A stretch of 64,000 nt of DNA from Pseudomonas aestuarii (GCF_027988105.1 NZ_JAQJZJ010000003.1:372001-436000); one strand, 5' to 3'. Shown: positions 9,469-19,031, counted from the first letter of the stretch. A program made the numbers and translations. The notes: generated by a model from the letters alone, not told the origin.

Positions 9469-10236
9469 ATGTCCAAAACCACTCTGTTCGACCTCGACGG
9501 CAAGATCGCCTTCGTTTCCGGCGCCAGCCGCGGCATCGGCGAGGCCATCGCCAAACTGCTGGCCCAGCAAGGCGCCCACGTGATCGTCTCGAGCCGCAAG
9601 ATCGATGGCTGCCAGGGCGTCGCCGACGCCATCAACGCCGACGGCGGCAAGGCTACCGCGATGGCCTGCCATATCGGCGAAATGGAGCAGATCAGCAACG
9701 TGTTCGCGCAGATCCGCGAGCAGTTCGGCCGTCTCGACATCCTGGTCAACAACGCCGCCACCAACCCACAGTTCGGCAACGTCCTGGAGACCGACCTGTC
9801 GGCCTTCCAGAAGACCGTCGACGTCAACATCCGCGGCTATTACTTCATGTCCATCGAAGGCGGCAAGTTGATGAAGGAAAACGGCGGTGGCAGCATCGTC
9901 AACGTCGCCTCGATCAACGGCGTATCCCCGGGCGAAATGCAGGGCATCTACTCGGTGACCAAAGCCGCGGTGATCAGCATGACCAAGGTCTTCGCCAAGG
10001 AATGCGCGCAGTTTGGCATCCGCTGCAACGCCCTGCTGCCAGGCCTGACCGACACCAAATTCGCCTCGGCCCTGACCAAGAACGACGCCATCCTCAACCT
10101 GGCGCTGCAGCGCATCCCGCTCAAGCGCGTGGCCGATCCGAGCGAAATGGCCGGCGCCGTGCTGTACCTGGCCAGCGATGCCTCCAGCTACACCACCGGC
10201 GTGTCACTGAACGTCGACGGTGGCTTCCTGTCCTGA
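9469..10236 (+). CDS. SDR family oxidoreductase
   Basis: This is a classical short-chain dehydrogenase of 255 residues. The cofactor motif is SGASRGIGEAIAK, the NNAA motif is NNAATNPQFG, and the active-site serine (VNVASINGV) and YSVTK pair are present. The glycine motif followed by SSRK suggests NADP(H) or NAD(H) use but does not decide it. The start is placed at the ATG at 9469 because GGAA stands 6-9 nt before it, leaving out the ATG at 9463. It is probably co-transcribed with the phosphotransferase and may act on the same hydroxyacyl substrate. The exact substrate is unknown. Confidence 0.9.
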   Translation: MSKTTLFDLDGKIAFVSGASRGIGEAIAKLLAQQGAHVIVSSRKIDGCQGVADAINADGGKATAMACHIGEMEQISNVFAQIREQFGRLDILVNNAATNPQFGNVLETDLSAFQKTVDVNIRGYYFMSIEGGKLMKENGGGSIVNVASINGVSPGEMQGIYSVTKAAVISMTKVFAKECAQFGIRCNALLPGLTDTKFASALTKNDAILNLALQRIPLKRVADPSEMAGAVLYLASDASSYTTGVSLNVDGGFLS

Positions 10237-10255
10237 TACGGCTCAGGGAGCAGGC

Positions 10256-10282
10256 AAAGGGACCTTCGGGTCCCTTTCTGTT
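10256..10282 (+). terminator. Rho-independent terminator after the SDR gene
   Basis: A stem AAAGGGACC / GGTCCCTTT with a TTCG tetraloop is followed by the T-rich stretch CTGTTTC. The ultrastable tetraloop and position support termination of the phosphotransferase-SDR operon. Confidence 0.8.
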
Positions 10283-10379
10283 TCTATGCCCTGACCGCTG
10301 CGCATCTGGCACGCCACAGCGCGATACAAGCCCGCAGCGCTGGACACCCAATCCCGCCTAGACGCTGGCGCAGCTTGTT

Positions 10380-11027
10380 CTACTGCCAATCCTGCAGCGC
10401 CTGCTTGGCCGCCTGGTTCATCGGCTGCGCCAGCAGACCGGTCGGCGTAAGACTGATGCTGTATACCGCCTGATCGGCAATTGGCAGATAGGAGACCCGG
10501 CGCGCCTGGGCATCGAACATGAGCAGGTCGTGCTGGCCCAGGCGCAGCCAACGCCACAGGTCGACGCCATAGGGGCTTTGGGCCAGCTCGACCTGAGCCT
10601 GCTGCGCCTGCGCCTGTTGCTCGATGGACAGGAAACGACCCGAGAGATTTTCCAGGCGGTAGCCAGGCTCCAGCCCGATCAGAGCAGCGAGCCCCTTCCA
10701 TTGCAGAAAACGCACATCCAGCTGCCACAAGTCCCCCTCCAGCAGCACGCTGCGCTCGCCCCCGCCCTCCAGCAGATTGACCCGATAGCGCGGGCCGTCA
10801 GCCTCGAAGCTCAGGGTCACCAGCGGCTTGTCCTCCGGCAATGGGGCATAGCTGTGGAGGTCGTAGGCCACCAGGCCGATGAAACCGGCCAGGGCCAGAA
10901 AAGCCAGGCCGCAGGTGCCACGCAACCAGCCGAGGAACCAGTGTGTGTTAAACAGAATTCGCGCGGCAACCAACACCGCCAACACTGCCAGCAACGCTGT
11001 CGCCCATGCCAGACCGTCATATTGCAT
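10380..11027 (-). CDS. Conserved membrane protein of unknown function (two N-terminal TM helices)
   Basis: This 215-residue protein has two N-terminal TM segments (about residues 8-28 and 40-60). A soluble, probably periplasmic domain follows, with a Gln/Ala-rich stretch (EQQAQAQQAQVELAQ). Homologues in Pseudomonas are, as I recall, loosely labelled multidrug efflux or transporter proteins, but no transporter domain is visible. It is divergent from the TSUP permease gene. I do not recognise a function. Confidence 0.7.
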   Translation of the reverse strand: MQYDGLAWATALLAVLAVLVAARILFNTHWFLGWLRGTCGLAFLALAGFIGLVAYDLHSYAPLPEDKPLVTLSFEADGPRYRVNLLEGGGERSVLLEGDLWQLDVRFLQWKGLAALIGLEPGYRLENLSGRFLSIEQQAQAQQAQVELAQSPYGVDLWRWLRLGQHDLLMFDAQARRVSYLPIADQAVYSISLTPTGLLAQPMNQAAKQALQDWQ

Positions 11028-11127
11028 CGAGTCGATTCCTTGCCCGTGAAAATGCCGGCATTATGCGCAGCAACCCCGCCAGCGAACAGCAGCTTCGCCG
11101 CACAATCGGACACAGGTCGTCTTTTCC

Positions 11128-11913
11128 ATGCCCTTGCCTTTCGAGCTTGCCGTTGACCCGGCAACCCTAGCCATTCTTGCCCTGGTAGCCTTCGTTGCCG
11201 GCTTCGTCGATGCAATTGCCGGCGGCGGCGGGCTGCTGACCATTCCGGCCTTGCTGATGGCCGGTCTGCCACCTCACCTGGTGCTGGGCACCAACAAACT
11301 CTGCGCGACCTTCGGTTCGGCCACTGCCAGCTATACCTTCTACCGACGCAAGCTGTTCGCCCCTCGATCCTGGCGCAATGCGCTGATTGGTACCGCGATC
11401 GGCGCCCTGTTGGGGGCGACACTGGTGCACTGGCTGCCGGCCGCCTGGCTCAATCAACTGTTGCCAGTGGTGGTATTCGCCTGCGGACTCTATTTACTGT
11501 TCGGTCGCACCCCGGCGGCTCCGCTCAACGCTGATGCGCCTATTGCCCAGGGCCGGCAGTGGCCGCAAGGCCTCGGTCTGGGCTTCTACGACGGCGTCGC
11601 CGGGCCGGGCACCGGTGCATTCTGGACGGTCAGCAGCCTGCTGCTTTACCCGCTCGATCTGGTACGCGCCAGTGGCGTGGCCCGCAGCATGAACTTCGTC
11701 AGCAATGCCTGTGCCCTGGTGGTATTCATCGTCGCCGGGCAAGTGGCCTGGCTGCTCGGCATCAGCATGGGCATCGCCCTGATGGCCGGGGCTTTTCTCG
11801 GTGCACGCTCGGCAATCCGCGGCGGCTCGAAATTCATCCGCCCGGTGTTCATCCTGATGGTGTTGGCGCTCGCCGCCCGGCTAGCCTGGCAGCACTGGTT
11901 CGGCCTGGCGTAG
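11128..11913 (+). CDS. TSUP-family sulfite/sulfoacetate exporter-like permease (TauE/SafE)
   Basis: This is an inner-membrane protein of 261 residues with 7-8 predicted helices in two repeats. The family signature GFVDAIAGGGGLLTIPALL appears at residues 25-43, followed by GTNKLCATFGS. The second-repeat equivalent is FYDGVAGPGTGAFW. The family moves sulfur oxyanions or other small organic anions. The substrate here is unknown. The YfcA-type branch is the nearest I can name. A 100-nt divergent promoter region separates it from the membrane protein gene on the left. Confidence 0.88.
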   Translation: MPLPFELAVDPATLAILALVAFVAGFVDAIAGGGGLLTIPALLMAGLPPHLVLGTNKLCATFGSATASYTFYRRKLFAPRSWRNALIGTAIGALLGATLVHWLPAAWLNQLLPVVVFACGLYLLFGRTPAAPLNADAPIAQGRQWPQGLGLGFYDGVAGPGTGAFWTVSSLLLYPLDLVRASGVARSMNFVSNACALVVFIVAGQVAWLLGISMGIALMAGAFLGARSAIRGGSKFIRPVFILMVLALAARLAWQHWFGLA

Positions 11914-11930
11914 GTGGTTGCCGAGCACGG

Positions 11931-12761
11931 TTATTCCAGCAGCGCCGGTTCCGGCAGCCCGAGCCGGCGAGCCACATAGAGGTCGATCAGGTAGCGGGCT
12001 ATCGAGCGCGGGGCTGGCAACGGCGGCAACTGGTGCACGCTGAACCACTGTGCATCTTCGATCTCGTCGACCTGCATGACAATTTCGCCAGTCGCATATT
12101 CGGCATGAAAACCGAGCATCAGGGAATGCGGAAACGGCCAGCCCTGGCTCCCCAGGTACTGCAGGTTCCTGACCTCGACCCCGACTTCTTCGCGCACCTC
12201 CCGTGCCACACACTGTTCGACCGACTCCCCCGCCTCGACGAAGCCGGCCAGAGTGCTGTAGACACCGGGCACGAAGCGCGGCGATCGGGCCAGGAGAACT
12301 TCATCCTCGCGGGTGACCAGCACGATCATGCTCGGTGATAGACGCGGATAGTGGTGCAACTGGCAGCGCGGGCAATGCATGGCGCGCTCGCCAGCGAAAT
12401 GCAGCATCGGTTCGCCACAACTGCCGCAAAAACGGTGCTGGCGCGCCCAGGTGCCGATCTGCGCCGCATAGCCGAGCATCTTGAAGCTCTCGGCATCGCC
12501 CTGCAGCATGAACTGTCGCAGGCTTTGCCAGCTGCAACCGGGCATAGCGAAGGGTTCCTGCAACTCCAGCAGGTAGATGGCATCGCCATCGAAATGGCCG
12601 ATGCCGTGTTCGGCCAGTAGCGGCAGCTCCTGCTTTTTCAACCATTCGCGGGGAAACAGCACGCCGTTGCTGTCCGCCAGAAACTCCTGCCGACAATGCA
12701 CCAGCGCCCAACCGCCGGGCAGCTGGCTATCGAGTAAGGCGGGCTGCCAACGTTGGGGCAT
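11931..12761 (-). CDS. nudC: NAD(+) diphosphatase / NAD-decapping enzyme NudC
   Basis: This Nudix hydrolase of 276 residues splits NAD(H) into NMN(H) and AMP and removes NAD caps from RNA. It has a four-cysteine zinc ribbon (CGSCGEPM and [10 protein letters not shown]). The Nudix box is [25 protein letters not shown]. The NudC-specific motif is [14 protein letters not shown], with G where SQPWPFP is usual. The gene follows fimL immediately: the fimL stop ends at 12762, one base from the nudC start at 12761. They are probably one transcript. Confidence 0.95.
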   Translation of the reverse strand: MPQRWQPALLDSQLPGGWALVHCRQEFLADSNGVLFPREWLKKQELPLLAEHGIGHFDGDAIYLLELQEPFAMPGCSWQSLRQFMLQGDAESFKMLGYAAQIGTWARQHRFCGSCGEPMLHFAGERAMHCPRCQLHHYPRLSPSMIVLVTREDEVLLARSPRFVPGVYSTLAGFVEAGESVEQCVAREVREEVGVEVRNLQYLGSQGWPFPHSLMLGFHAEYATGEIVMQVDEIEDAQWFSVHQLPPLPAPRSIARYLIDLYVARRLGLPEPALLE

Positions 12762-14441
12762 TTATGCGGCTACCTCTATGCCAAGGGCGCGCACGCTCTC
12801 TGCGGCCAAGTCGAGCACGCTGGGCTGAGTTTCCGGGCGCATTACCGCACCCGCCTCGAGATAGTATTCGAGACTGCTAAGCGCGTCGGCCAGGGTTTCC
12901 AGCATTTGCTCGGACGGCATCTTCGGCGCTTCGTACATCTGCGTCTGAATATATTCGGCGCAGGCGCCAATCAGCAAGGCTGCCCGCTCCTGGCCGAGAA
13001 ACCACAGCCCGCCGCGCACCGCCTGCAGGCTGAACGGCACATTGGACAGGTGCATGCGGTCGCCGTCGGCCTCCAGATAGGCAGTGATCGCGCGTTTGGC
13101 CAGCGCCACACCGCCACGGGCCTCATCGACCACGACGATACGTGCCTCGTTGAGCTGGTAGTAGGCAAAGGATTCCAGCTCCTTGCCCGCTGCTGGCTGC
13201 GTGGCGCTGTTGTCACGCTGTTCACCGCGCTCCAGGCTGGCGACCATCCCTTCAACATAGAGCACCGCATCGGCCAGCTTTAGCAGCTCCTGCTGTTGCG
13301 GGGCGCGCGCCTCGCTCCAGACGGCAACCGTGTGCAGCTGCGCATTCAGCATATTGCCCGCCGAGCTGAGACCAACCATGCCCAGGGTCTTGCTCAGCTT
13401 GCCCAGCAGGGCATGCAGATTGCCGATGCTTTCAGCCTGCACGGTGCCCCGTTCGATCAGGTCGAGCATGTCTTTGACGCTGATCAGCTCTTCGCGAATG
13501 GCCGTGCTCAGCGAGCGCATCACCGCCTGACCGGGGCCGGACAGGCGCTGGTATTCCTCTTCCAGCAGATGATCGGTGAATGGCAGCGAAGTCAGCGCAA
13601 ACAGCTCGCGTACGGGCGTGGCCAAAGGTCCGCGGCTGTCGGCCAAGGCCACCAGATAGAGCAGCTCCTTGAGCAGGCTGCGCGGCGGCTCATGCTGACT
13701 ATTAGCCAGTACCTGCTTGAGTTCACGGTCGATGCGCGAGAACAACTGCTTGCGCGACTTGCGTGCCAGCAGCTGACCCTCAAGCTGCGCCTCCATAGCC
13801 GCAGCGCCAAGCCAGCACAGTCGGCCACGCGGCTCATTGGCGTACAGGCTGTCCAGTCGGCCCATGGCGCGGCCCATCAGCTTCAGGCTGGCCTGCGGAT
13901 TCTGATCGCGGATAAAGCCCAGCAAGCCCACCTGATACATGTGGCGCAAGCGTCGCCCTTCGGTTTCCTTGGCGGCTGCGTCCAGTGCCGCCGGTGCCGA
14001 GCGCGGGCGGGCATGGTCAAGGCGCACGCTGAAGAAGAAGCTTTCCGGCAGTGCCGGCTGGCCACCGGCCTGGCGCAGGTCATTGATCGCCGGCAGCAGC
14101 AACTCGGGCATTTCCTGACGGTGCACGCCGACGTTTTCCAGATAGCGACGCAGTACATGCAGCGCATTGCTCAGCGCCGAGAGTTGCACATCGCGCTCTG
14201 GGCCAGCGCCGACAGGAATATCGGTGGCCTGTTCGAGCACTTCCTGAGCGAGCAACTCGGCACCGGCCAACTCGACCACATTGAGCGTACCGCGGACTTG
14301 ACGAAGACTTTCCACCGCCTGTTGCAGCAGGCTGCCGTTATGCCGCTCGGCAATGAAATGTTCGAGGCTCGACTCGGCCTCCTCCATGGTGGTGAACAGT
14401 TCGTTCCGCACCAGACTCAGTGACGTGGCTCCAGAAACCAT
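12762..14441 (-). CDS. fimL: Scaffold protein FimL (ChpA N-terminal homologue)
   Basis: This protein of about 559 residues resembles the N-terminal region of the chemotaxis-type kinase ChpA. In P. aeruginosa FimL links the Pil-Chp system with cAMP and type IV pilus function. The N-terminal helix bundle (TTMEEAESSLEHFIAERHNG) resembles an Hpt-type fold. At the expected phosphoacceptor position I see no clear HxRxHSLKG-like histidine motif, in line with a scaffold role. The gene order crotonase-fimL-nudC matches P. aeruginosa PA1821-1823. The start MVSGATSLSLV is accepted because it is the most upstream ATG in frame. Confidence 0.85.
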   Translation of the reverse strand: MVSGATSLSLVRNELFTTMEEAESSLEHFIAERHNGSLLQQAVESLRQVRGTLNVVELAGAELLAQEVLEQATDIPVGAGPERDVQLSALSNALHVLRRYLENVGVHRQEMPELLLPAINDLRQAGGQPALPESFFFSVRLDHARPRSAPAALDAAAKETEGRRLRHMYQVGLLGFIRDQNPQASLKLMGRAMGRLDSLYANEPRGRLCWLGAAAMEAQLEGQLLARKSRKQLFSRIDRELKQVLANSQHEPPRSLLKELLYLVALADSRGPLATPVRELFALTSLPFTDHLLEEEYQRLSGPGQAVMRSLSTAIREELISVKDMLDLIERGTVQAESIGNLHALLGKLSKTLGMVGLSSAGNMLNAQLHTVAVWSEARAPQQQELLKLADAVLYVEGMVASLERGEQRDNSATQPAAGKELESFAYYQLNEARIVVVDEARGGVALAKRAITAYLEADGDRMHLSNVPFSLQAVRGGLWFLGQERAALLIGACAEYIQTQMYEAPKMPSEQMLETLADALSSLEYYLEAGAVMRPETQPSVLDLAAESVRALGIEVAA

Positions 14442-14491
14442 GCGCTAGTGCGCCTCCCGCGCCGGTAGTGAAGACAATTGCATGGCTCGCA

Positions 14492-15304
14492 TCAGTCGGC
14501 GAACTCCGGCTTCTGCTTACTCATATGCGCGGCCATGGCCACGCGCAAGTCGACCGACTGCAGCATCGCAGCGTTCCAGGTGGCGATGTACTCGAGGCCA
14601 TCGTCAACCCGATGATCGCGCATGTAGCGAATCATTTCCTTGGTACCGCGTACCGCTACCGGGGATTTCTTGGCGATTTCACGGGCAATCGCCATCACCC
14701 CGTCGAGCAAGGCAGGCATGTCCGGGTAAGTGCGATTGACCAGACCGATGCGCCGCGCCTCTTCACCGTCGATGGTGCGCCCGGTGAACGCCAGCTCACG
14801 CATCATGCCATCGCCAATGATCCGTGGCAGGCGCTGCAAGGTACCAACATCGGCGGCCATGCCAATATCGATTTCCTTGATCGAGAACTGCGCGTCGACC
14901 GTCGAGTAGCGCATATCGCAGGCCGAGACCAAGTCGATGGCACCGCCCAGACAATAACCCTGGATCGCCGCCAAAACCGGCTTGCGACACTGGTCAACGG
15001 CATTGAAAGAGGCTTGCAGCTCGAGGATCTTGCGCCGCAATTTTTCCGCGTTGCGGCCGACATCCGGGCCCATCTGGCTGCCGAGCTGGGCCAACATCAT
15101 CAGGTCGATACCGGAAGAAAAATGCTTGCCGGCCCCCGACAGCACGACCACCCGCACCTCGTCCGTGGCGTCGATCCAGCGAAAGATCTCGATGATCTCC
15201 GTCCAGAAATCGGCATTCATGGCGTTGATTTTTTCCGGGCGGTTGATCAACACGTGGGCGATCTTATCTGCCAACTCGACACTAAAGGCTTGGTAGTCGG
15301 ACAC
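14492..15304 (-). CDS. Enoyl-CoA hydratase/isomerase (dienoyl-CoA isomerase-like crotonase)
   Basis: This crotonase-fold enzyme has 270 residues. The oxyanion-hole segments are SGAGKHFSSGIDL and IQGYCLGGAIDLV. The acidic pair lies in FSIKEIDIGMAADVGTLQRLP. A glutamate and an aspartate at these two places are what delta3,5-delta2,4-dienoyl-CoA isomerases (ECH1 type) use, so isomerisation of dienoyl-CoAs in beta-oxidation is the best call. The start is placed at GTG 15304 (GTGTCCGACTAC) because GAGGA precedes it by 8 nt. An ATG six residues before lacks a good ribosome-binding site. Confidence 0.88.
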   Translation of the reverse strand: MSDYQAFSVELADKIAHVLINRPEKINAMNADFWTEIIEIFRWIDATDEVRVVVLSGAGKHFSSGIDLMMLAQLGSQMGPDVGRNAEKLRRKILELQASFNAVDQCRKPVLAAIQGYCLGGAIDLVSACDMRYSTVDAQFSIKEIDIGMAADVGTLQRLPRIIGDGMMRELAFTGRTIDGEEARRIGLVNRTYPDMPALLDGVMAIAREIAKKSPVAVRGTKEMIRYMRDHRVDDGLEYIATWNAAMLQSVDLRVAMAAHMSKQKPEFAD

Positions 15305-15499
15305 GGCAGTCATCCTCAGCAACTAAAGGCGCGAACGCGCGCAGAGACATTCTTGTGGTCATTGCCGCGCAACTATAACAAGCACGGCATAAATGTCGAT
15401 GCCGGCCTCTGTGACGCAGAACACGCCACTGGACTTAAGCAGCGTTTTGACTGTTGACGGTAACCAGTTGATCTAGCGGAAATAGTCCGCGCTGGCGCC

Positions 15500-17770
15500 T
15501 CAGAGCTTGATGCAGTCCACCGTGTAGGCGTTGCCGTCGGGACCTTCATTGCGTTGCAGGCCGTGCACGTCGGCGTCGAAGCCGGGAAAGCTGCGGTCAA
15601 AGGTGCGGGCGAACTCCAGATAATCGATGATCGAGCGGGTCGCCGGGGTAAAGCGCTCGCCCGGCATGATCAGCGGGATACCCGGTGGATAGGGCACCAG
15701 CATGACCGCGGCGATCCGCCCGTCGAGCTGGTCGATGGGCACGGCCTCGACTTCGCCGCGCACCAGCTGGTTGTAGGCATCGGCGGGTCTCAGGGCGACT
15801 TCCGGCAGCACCGTGTACATGCGCTTCATCGCCTTGGCCGTGGCGTTGTCGCCGTAGCAGCGGTGCAGCGCATCGCACAGGTCACGCAGACCCATGCCGT
15901 GGTAGTGCGCACCGCCCACTTTGGCAATCGAGGGCAAGGCGACCGTCAGCGGCAGGTTGACGTCATAGCTGCGCTTGAACTCCAGCAACTCGGTGAGCAA
16001 GGTGCTCCACTTGCCCTTGGTGATGCCCATGGAGAACAGCACCAGGAAGGAATACAGGCCGGTTTTCTCGACCACCAGGCCACGCTCCCAGAGGAACTTG
16101 CTCACCACCGCCGCCGGAATCCCGCAGCGATCGAGCTTGCCGCCCGCAGTCAGGCCCGGGGTCACCAGGGTGACTTTGATCGGATCGAGCAGCACGTAAT
16201 CCTCGGCCACCTCGCCAAAGCCATGCCACTCGGCTTGCGGCTGCAACAACCAGCTCTCGGTCGCCACCTCGTCGACGCCCTCGGCCTGGGGCGGTTGCCA
16301 GATACTGAACCACCAATCGTCGACGCTGAGGTTCTGCCGCAGATTGGCCAGGGCACGACGGAAGCTCAGCGCCTCATCGAAGGTTTCCTGGATCAGCGAA
16401 CGCCCCGCCGGACCTTCCATCATCGCCGAGGCGACATCCAGCGAAGCGATGATGCCGTACTGCGGCGAGGTCGAGATATGCATCATGAAGGCTTCGTTGA
16501 AGCGATCGCGATCCAGCTGACGGGCACCGCCATCCTGCACATGGATCATCGAAGCCTGACTGAACGCCGCCAGCAGCTTGTGCGTGGAGTGGGTGCTGAA
16601 CACCAGCGGCGCATCGGCCGTACGGCTCGTGCCCATGCCATAGCGCCCGGCATAGAACTCATGGAAAGCCGCATAGGCATACCAGGCCTCGTCGAAATGC
16701 AGCACCTCGACGCTGTTACCCAGGGTCTGCTTGATCAGTTCGGCGTTGTAGCACAGCCCGTCGTAGGTCGAGTTGGTCACCACCACCAGCTTGACCATCG
16801 CCCCGCTGCTGCTGGGCACGCGCCCGCGGGCCAGGGGGCTGGCGTCGATCTTCGCCTGGATCGACTCGCGGCTGAACTCGGACAGTGGAATCGGCCCGAT
16901 GATGCCCAGCTCATTACGCTCCGGGCACAGGTACAGTGGAATCGCACCGGTCATGATGATCGCGTGGAGGATCGACTTGTGGCAGTTGCGGTCGACCAAC
17001 ACCAGGTCGTCGCGCCCGACCATGCCGTGCCAGACGATCTTGTTGGCGGTCGAGGTGCCGTTGATCACGAAGTAGGTGTGATCGGCGCCAAAGTTCCGTG
17101 CAGCGCGGGCCTCGGCCTCGGCCAGGGGGCCGGTGTGATCGAGCAGCGAACCCAGTTCCGGCACCGACACCGACAGGTCGGAACGCAGGGTGTTCTCGCC
17201 AAAGAACTGGTGGAACGCCTGGCCCACCGGACTCTTGCGGTAAGCCACCCCGCCGCCATGGCCGGGCGTGTGCCAGGAGTAGTTGGATTGTGCGGTGTGC
17301 TGCACCAGCGCCTTGAAGAATGGCGGCAGCAGGCAGTCCAGGTAATTACGCGCGGCGCGGGCGACCTGGCGGGCGAGGAACGGCACCGTGTCCTCGAACA
17401 GATAGAGGATACCGCGCAGCTGGTTGAGGTCGGCCATGGCTTCGGCCGGAGCGTTCTCGATGGTCACCTGCTCACCCAGGGCGAAGATCGGCAATTGCGG
17501 TGCCCGGCGCCGGGCGATGCGGATCAACTCGACCATGTCCTGCAGCAGATGCTCATTCTCCCCCGCGCCTTCGGCAGTGACCAGGATGCAGGCGAGGCCG
17601 TGATGGGTCGAGGCGACGATCCGCCCTTCGGCGGAGCTGGCAGTGGACAGGATGCTGAAACCGTCCTGCTCCAGTTCGTGGGCGATGGCCCGCACCCGAT
17701 CGCCGGCCACGGTATCGGCCTTAATATCGCGGTGTACGATCAGCACGGGAAACTTGAGGTCTTTATACAT
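15500..17770 (-). CDS. ldcA: Lysine decarboxylase LdcA (Orn/Lys/Arg decarboxylase family)
   Basis: This PLP enzyme of about 756 residues converts lysine to cadaverine, the entry to the aminovalerate route. It has an N-terminal receiver-like wing domain (about residues 1-130). The PLP core follows, with the Schiff-base lysine near residue 398 in STHSTHKLLAAFSQ, and then the C-terminal domain. SYSWHTPGHGG-type sequence (NYSWHTPGHGGGVAY) and HFDEAWYAYA are family hallmarks. The start is taken at MYKDLKFPVL, the family N-terminus, with a nearby ATG three codons upstream. The lysine/cadaverine antiporter gene that I recall next to ldcA in P. aeruginosa is absent. Confidence 0.92.
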   Translation of the reverse strand: MYKDLKFPVLIVHRDIKADTVAGDRVRAIAHELEQDGFSILSTASSAEGRIVASTHHGLACILVTAEGAGENEHLLQDMVELIRIARRRAPQLPIFALGEQVTIENAPAEAMADLNQLRGILYLFEDTVPFLARQVARAARNYLDCLLPPFFKALVQHTAQSNYSWHTPGHGGGVAYRKSPVGQAFHQFFGENTLRSDLSVSVPELGSLLDHTGPLAEAEARAARNFGADHTYFVINGTSTANKIVWHGMVGRDDLVLVDRNCHKSILHAIIMTGAIPLYLCPERNELGIIGPIPLSEFSRESIQAKIDASPLARGRVPSSSGAMVKLVVVTNSTYDGLCYNAELIKQTLGNSVEVLHFDEAWYAYAAFHEFYAGRYGMGTSRTADAPLVFSTHSTHKLLAAFSQASMIHVQDGGARQLDRDRFNEAFMMHISTSPQYGIIASLDVASAMMEGPAGRSLIQETFDEALSFRRALANLRQNLSVDDWWFSIWQPPQAEGVDEVATESWLLQPQAEWHGFGEVAEDYVLLDPIKVTLVTPGLTAGGKLDRCGIPAAVVSKFLWERGLVVEKTGLYSFLVLFSMGITKGKWSTLLTELLEFKRSYDVNLPLTVALPSIAKVGGAHYHGMGLRDLCDALHRCYGDNATAKAMKRMYTVLPEVALRPADAYNQLVRGEVEAVPIDQLDGRIAAVMLVPYPPGIPLIMPGERFTPATRSIIDYLEFARTFDRSFPGFDADVHGLQRNEGPDGNAYTVDCIKL

Positions 17771-17850
17771 TGGGGGCATCCGGCATTAACGGAACGATTT
17801 GATAACTGCCGCCAGTAAACACCATGCAATAACCTTTTAGGAAACCGGCC

Positions 17851-17890
17851 CGTCGACCTCGGTAATGCTTTGTCGCATTTATGAATCATT
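17851..17890 (+). promoter_or_regulatory. Tandem ArgR-like operator upstream of ldcA
   Basis: Two contiguous 20-mers, CGTCGACCTCGGTAATGCTT and TGTCGCATTTATGAATCATT, share the pattern (T/C)GTCG(C/A)-N7-AA-N5. This resembles the direct-repeat half-sites of the Pseudomonas arginine regulator ArgR (recalled as TGTCGC-N8-AA-N5). The site lies about 80 nt upstream of the ldcA start. ldcA of P. aeruginosa is reported to be ArgR-controlled. The rest of the 316-nt gap to pfkB shows only a GGCGGGA / TCCCGCC inverted repeat. Confidence 0.55.
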
Positions 17891-18095
17891 GCAGGACCAG
17901 TGGCCTTATCGAGTCGCGGATTGCCAGGTGTCGACACCCCAGCGGTGACCCCTTCAGCAGGAGGTTGTGAAAATAGACGTGCCGCAGTCGGCGGGAGTTT
18001 TTTCATGAGTCCCGCCTCCCAGGCACTATCTTTAAGCTTGAGGCCAACCAACAGACGCGGCCGGCGCGAGCACCCAGCCGCCAACGGAGTCCCTC

Positions 18096-19031
18096 ATGGC
18101 CAGCATCGTGACCCTGACCCTCAGCCCGGCGCTCGACAGCGCCACCAGCATTGCGCGCCTGCGCCCGGACGCCAAGCTGCGCTGCAGCGAGCCACGCTAC
18201 GCGCCCGGCGGCGGCGGCATCAACGTCGCCCGCGCGATTCACCTGCTCGGTGGCAGTGCCCTGGCGCTGTTCCCGGCCGGCGGCCCCACCGGCCTGCACC
18301 TGGCCGAGTTGCTGGTCGCCGAAGGGGTGGCCTGCCAGGCCCTGCCGATCAGCGCCTGGACCCGCGAATGCCTGAATGTGGTGGAACAGGCCAGCGCCCA
18401 GCAGTACCGCTTCATCCTGCCGGGTGCGCGCCTGAGCGAGACCGAACAGACGAAATTGCTGACGACGCTGAACGAGCTGCCCGAACTGGACTACCTGGTG
18501 ATCAGCGGCAGCCTGCCTGCCGGGCTCGCCGATGACTTCATGGCGCGCCTGCTACAGACAGTCGCGCAGCGTGGCGCACGCTGCATCCTCGACAGCTCGG
18601 GCGAGGTATTGCGCCAGGCGCTGGACATCGGTGGGCTGTTCCTGATCAAGCCGAACCTCAATGAGTTCGCCGCCTTGACCGGGGAGAGCGTCGACGAATC
18701 GGACCAGCTGCTCAGGGTGGCGCGCAGCCTGGTCGATGCGGGTAAATGCGAAGCTGTGCTGGTTTCGCTCGGGCCCCAGGGCGCGCTGCTGGCAACCCGC
18801 GAGCTGAGCGAGCGAATCATCGCGCCGACGGTCAAGAAGCTGAGCACTGTGGGTGCCGGCGACAGCCTGGTCGGCGCCGTCACCCTCAAGCTCGCCCAAG
18901 GCGCGGGCCTTTCAGAAGCCGCACGCTATGGTATCGCCGCCGGCAGCGCGGCGATCATGACGGCGGGCAGCGAACTGTGTCGCCGCGCCGATACCGAACG
19001 ACTCTTTGCCTGGCTGCAGGCCCGGAGCTGA
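18096..19031 (+). CDS. pfkB: 6-phosphofructokinase II-like sugar kinase (PfkB family)
   Basis: This ribokinase-fold kinase of 311 residues is closest to E. coli PfkB (Pfk-2), which phosphorylates fructose 6-phosphate to fructose 1,6-bisphosphate. Shared segments are TLTLSPALDSATS, the sugar-binding PGGGGINVARAI, WTRECLNV, QYRFILPGA and VISGSLP. The catalytic D256 lies in STVGAGDSLVGA, the same number as in E. coli PfkB. LKPNLNEF-type KPNLNEFAALTG is the second signature. It stands alone, divergent from ldcA and convergent with hglS. Most Pseudomonas lack a 6-phosphofructokinase, so tagatose-6-phosphate or another hexose phosphate is an alternative substrate. Confidence 0.85.
   Translation: MASIVTLTLSPALDSATSIARLRPDAKLRCSEPRYAPGGGGINVARAIHLLGGSALALFPAGGPTGLHLAELLVAEGVACQALPISAWTRECLNVVEQASAQQYRFILPGARLSETEQTKLLTTLNELPELDYLVISGSLPAGLADDFMARLLQTVAQRGARCILDSSGEVLRQALDIGGLFLIKPNLNEFAALTGESVDESDQLLRVARSLVDAGKCEAVLVSLGPQGALLATRELSERIIAPTVKKLSTVGAGDSLVGAVTLKLAQGAGLSEAARYGIAAGSAAIMTAGSELCRRADTERLFAWLQARS

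Noticed and set aside
15554..17818. 754-codon plus-strand frame opposite ldcA
   Set aside because: The minus strand encodes a full LdcA with all PLP motifs. The plus frame is a shadow.
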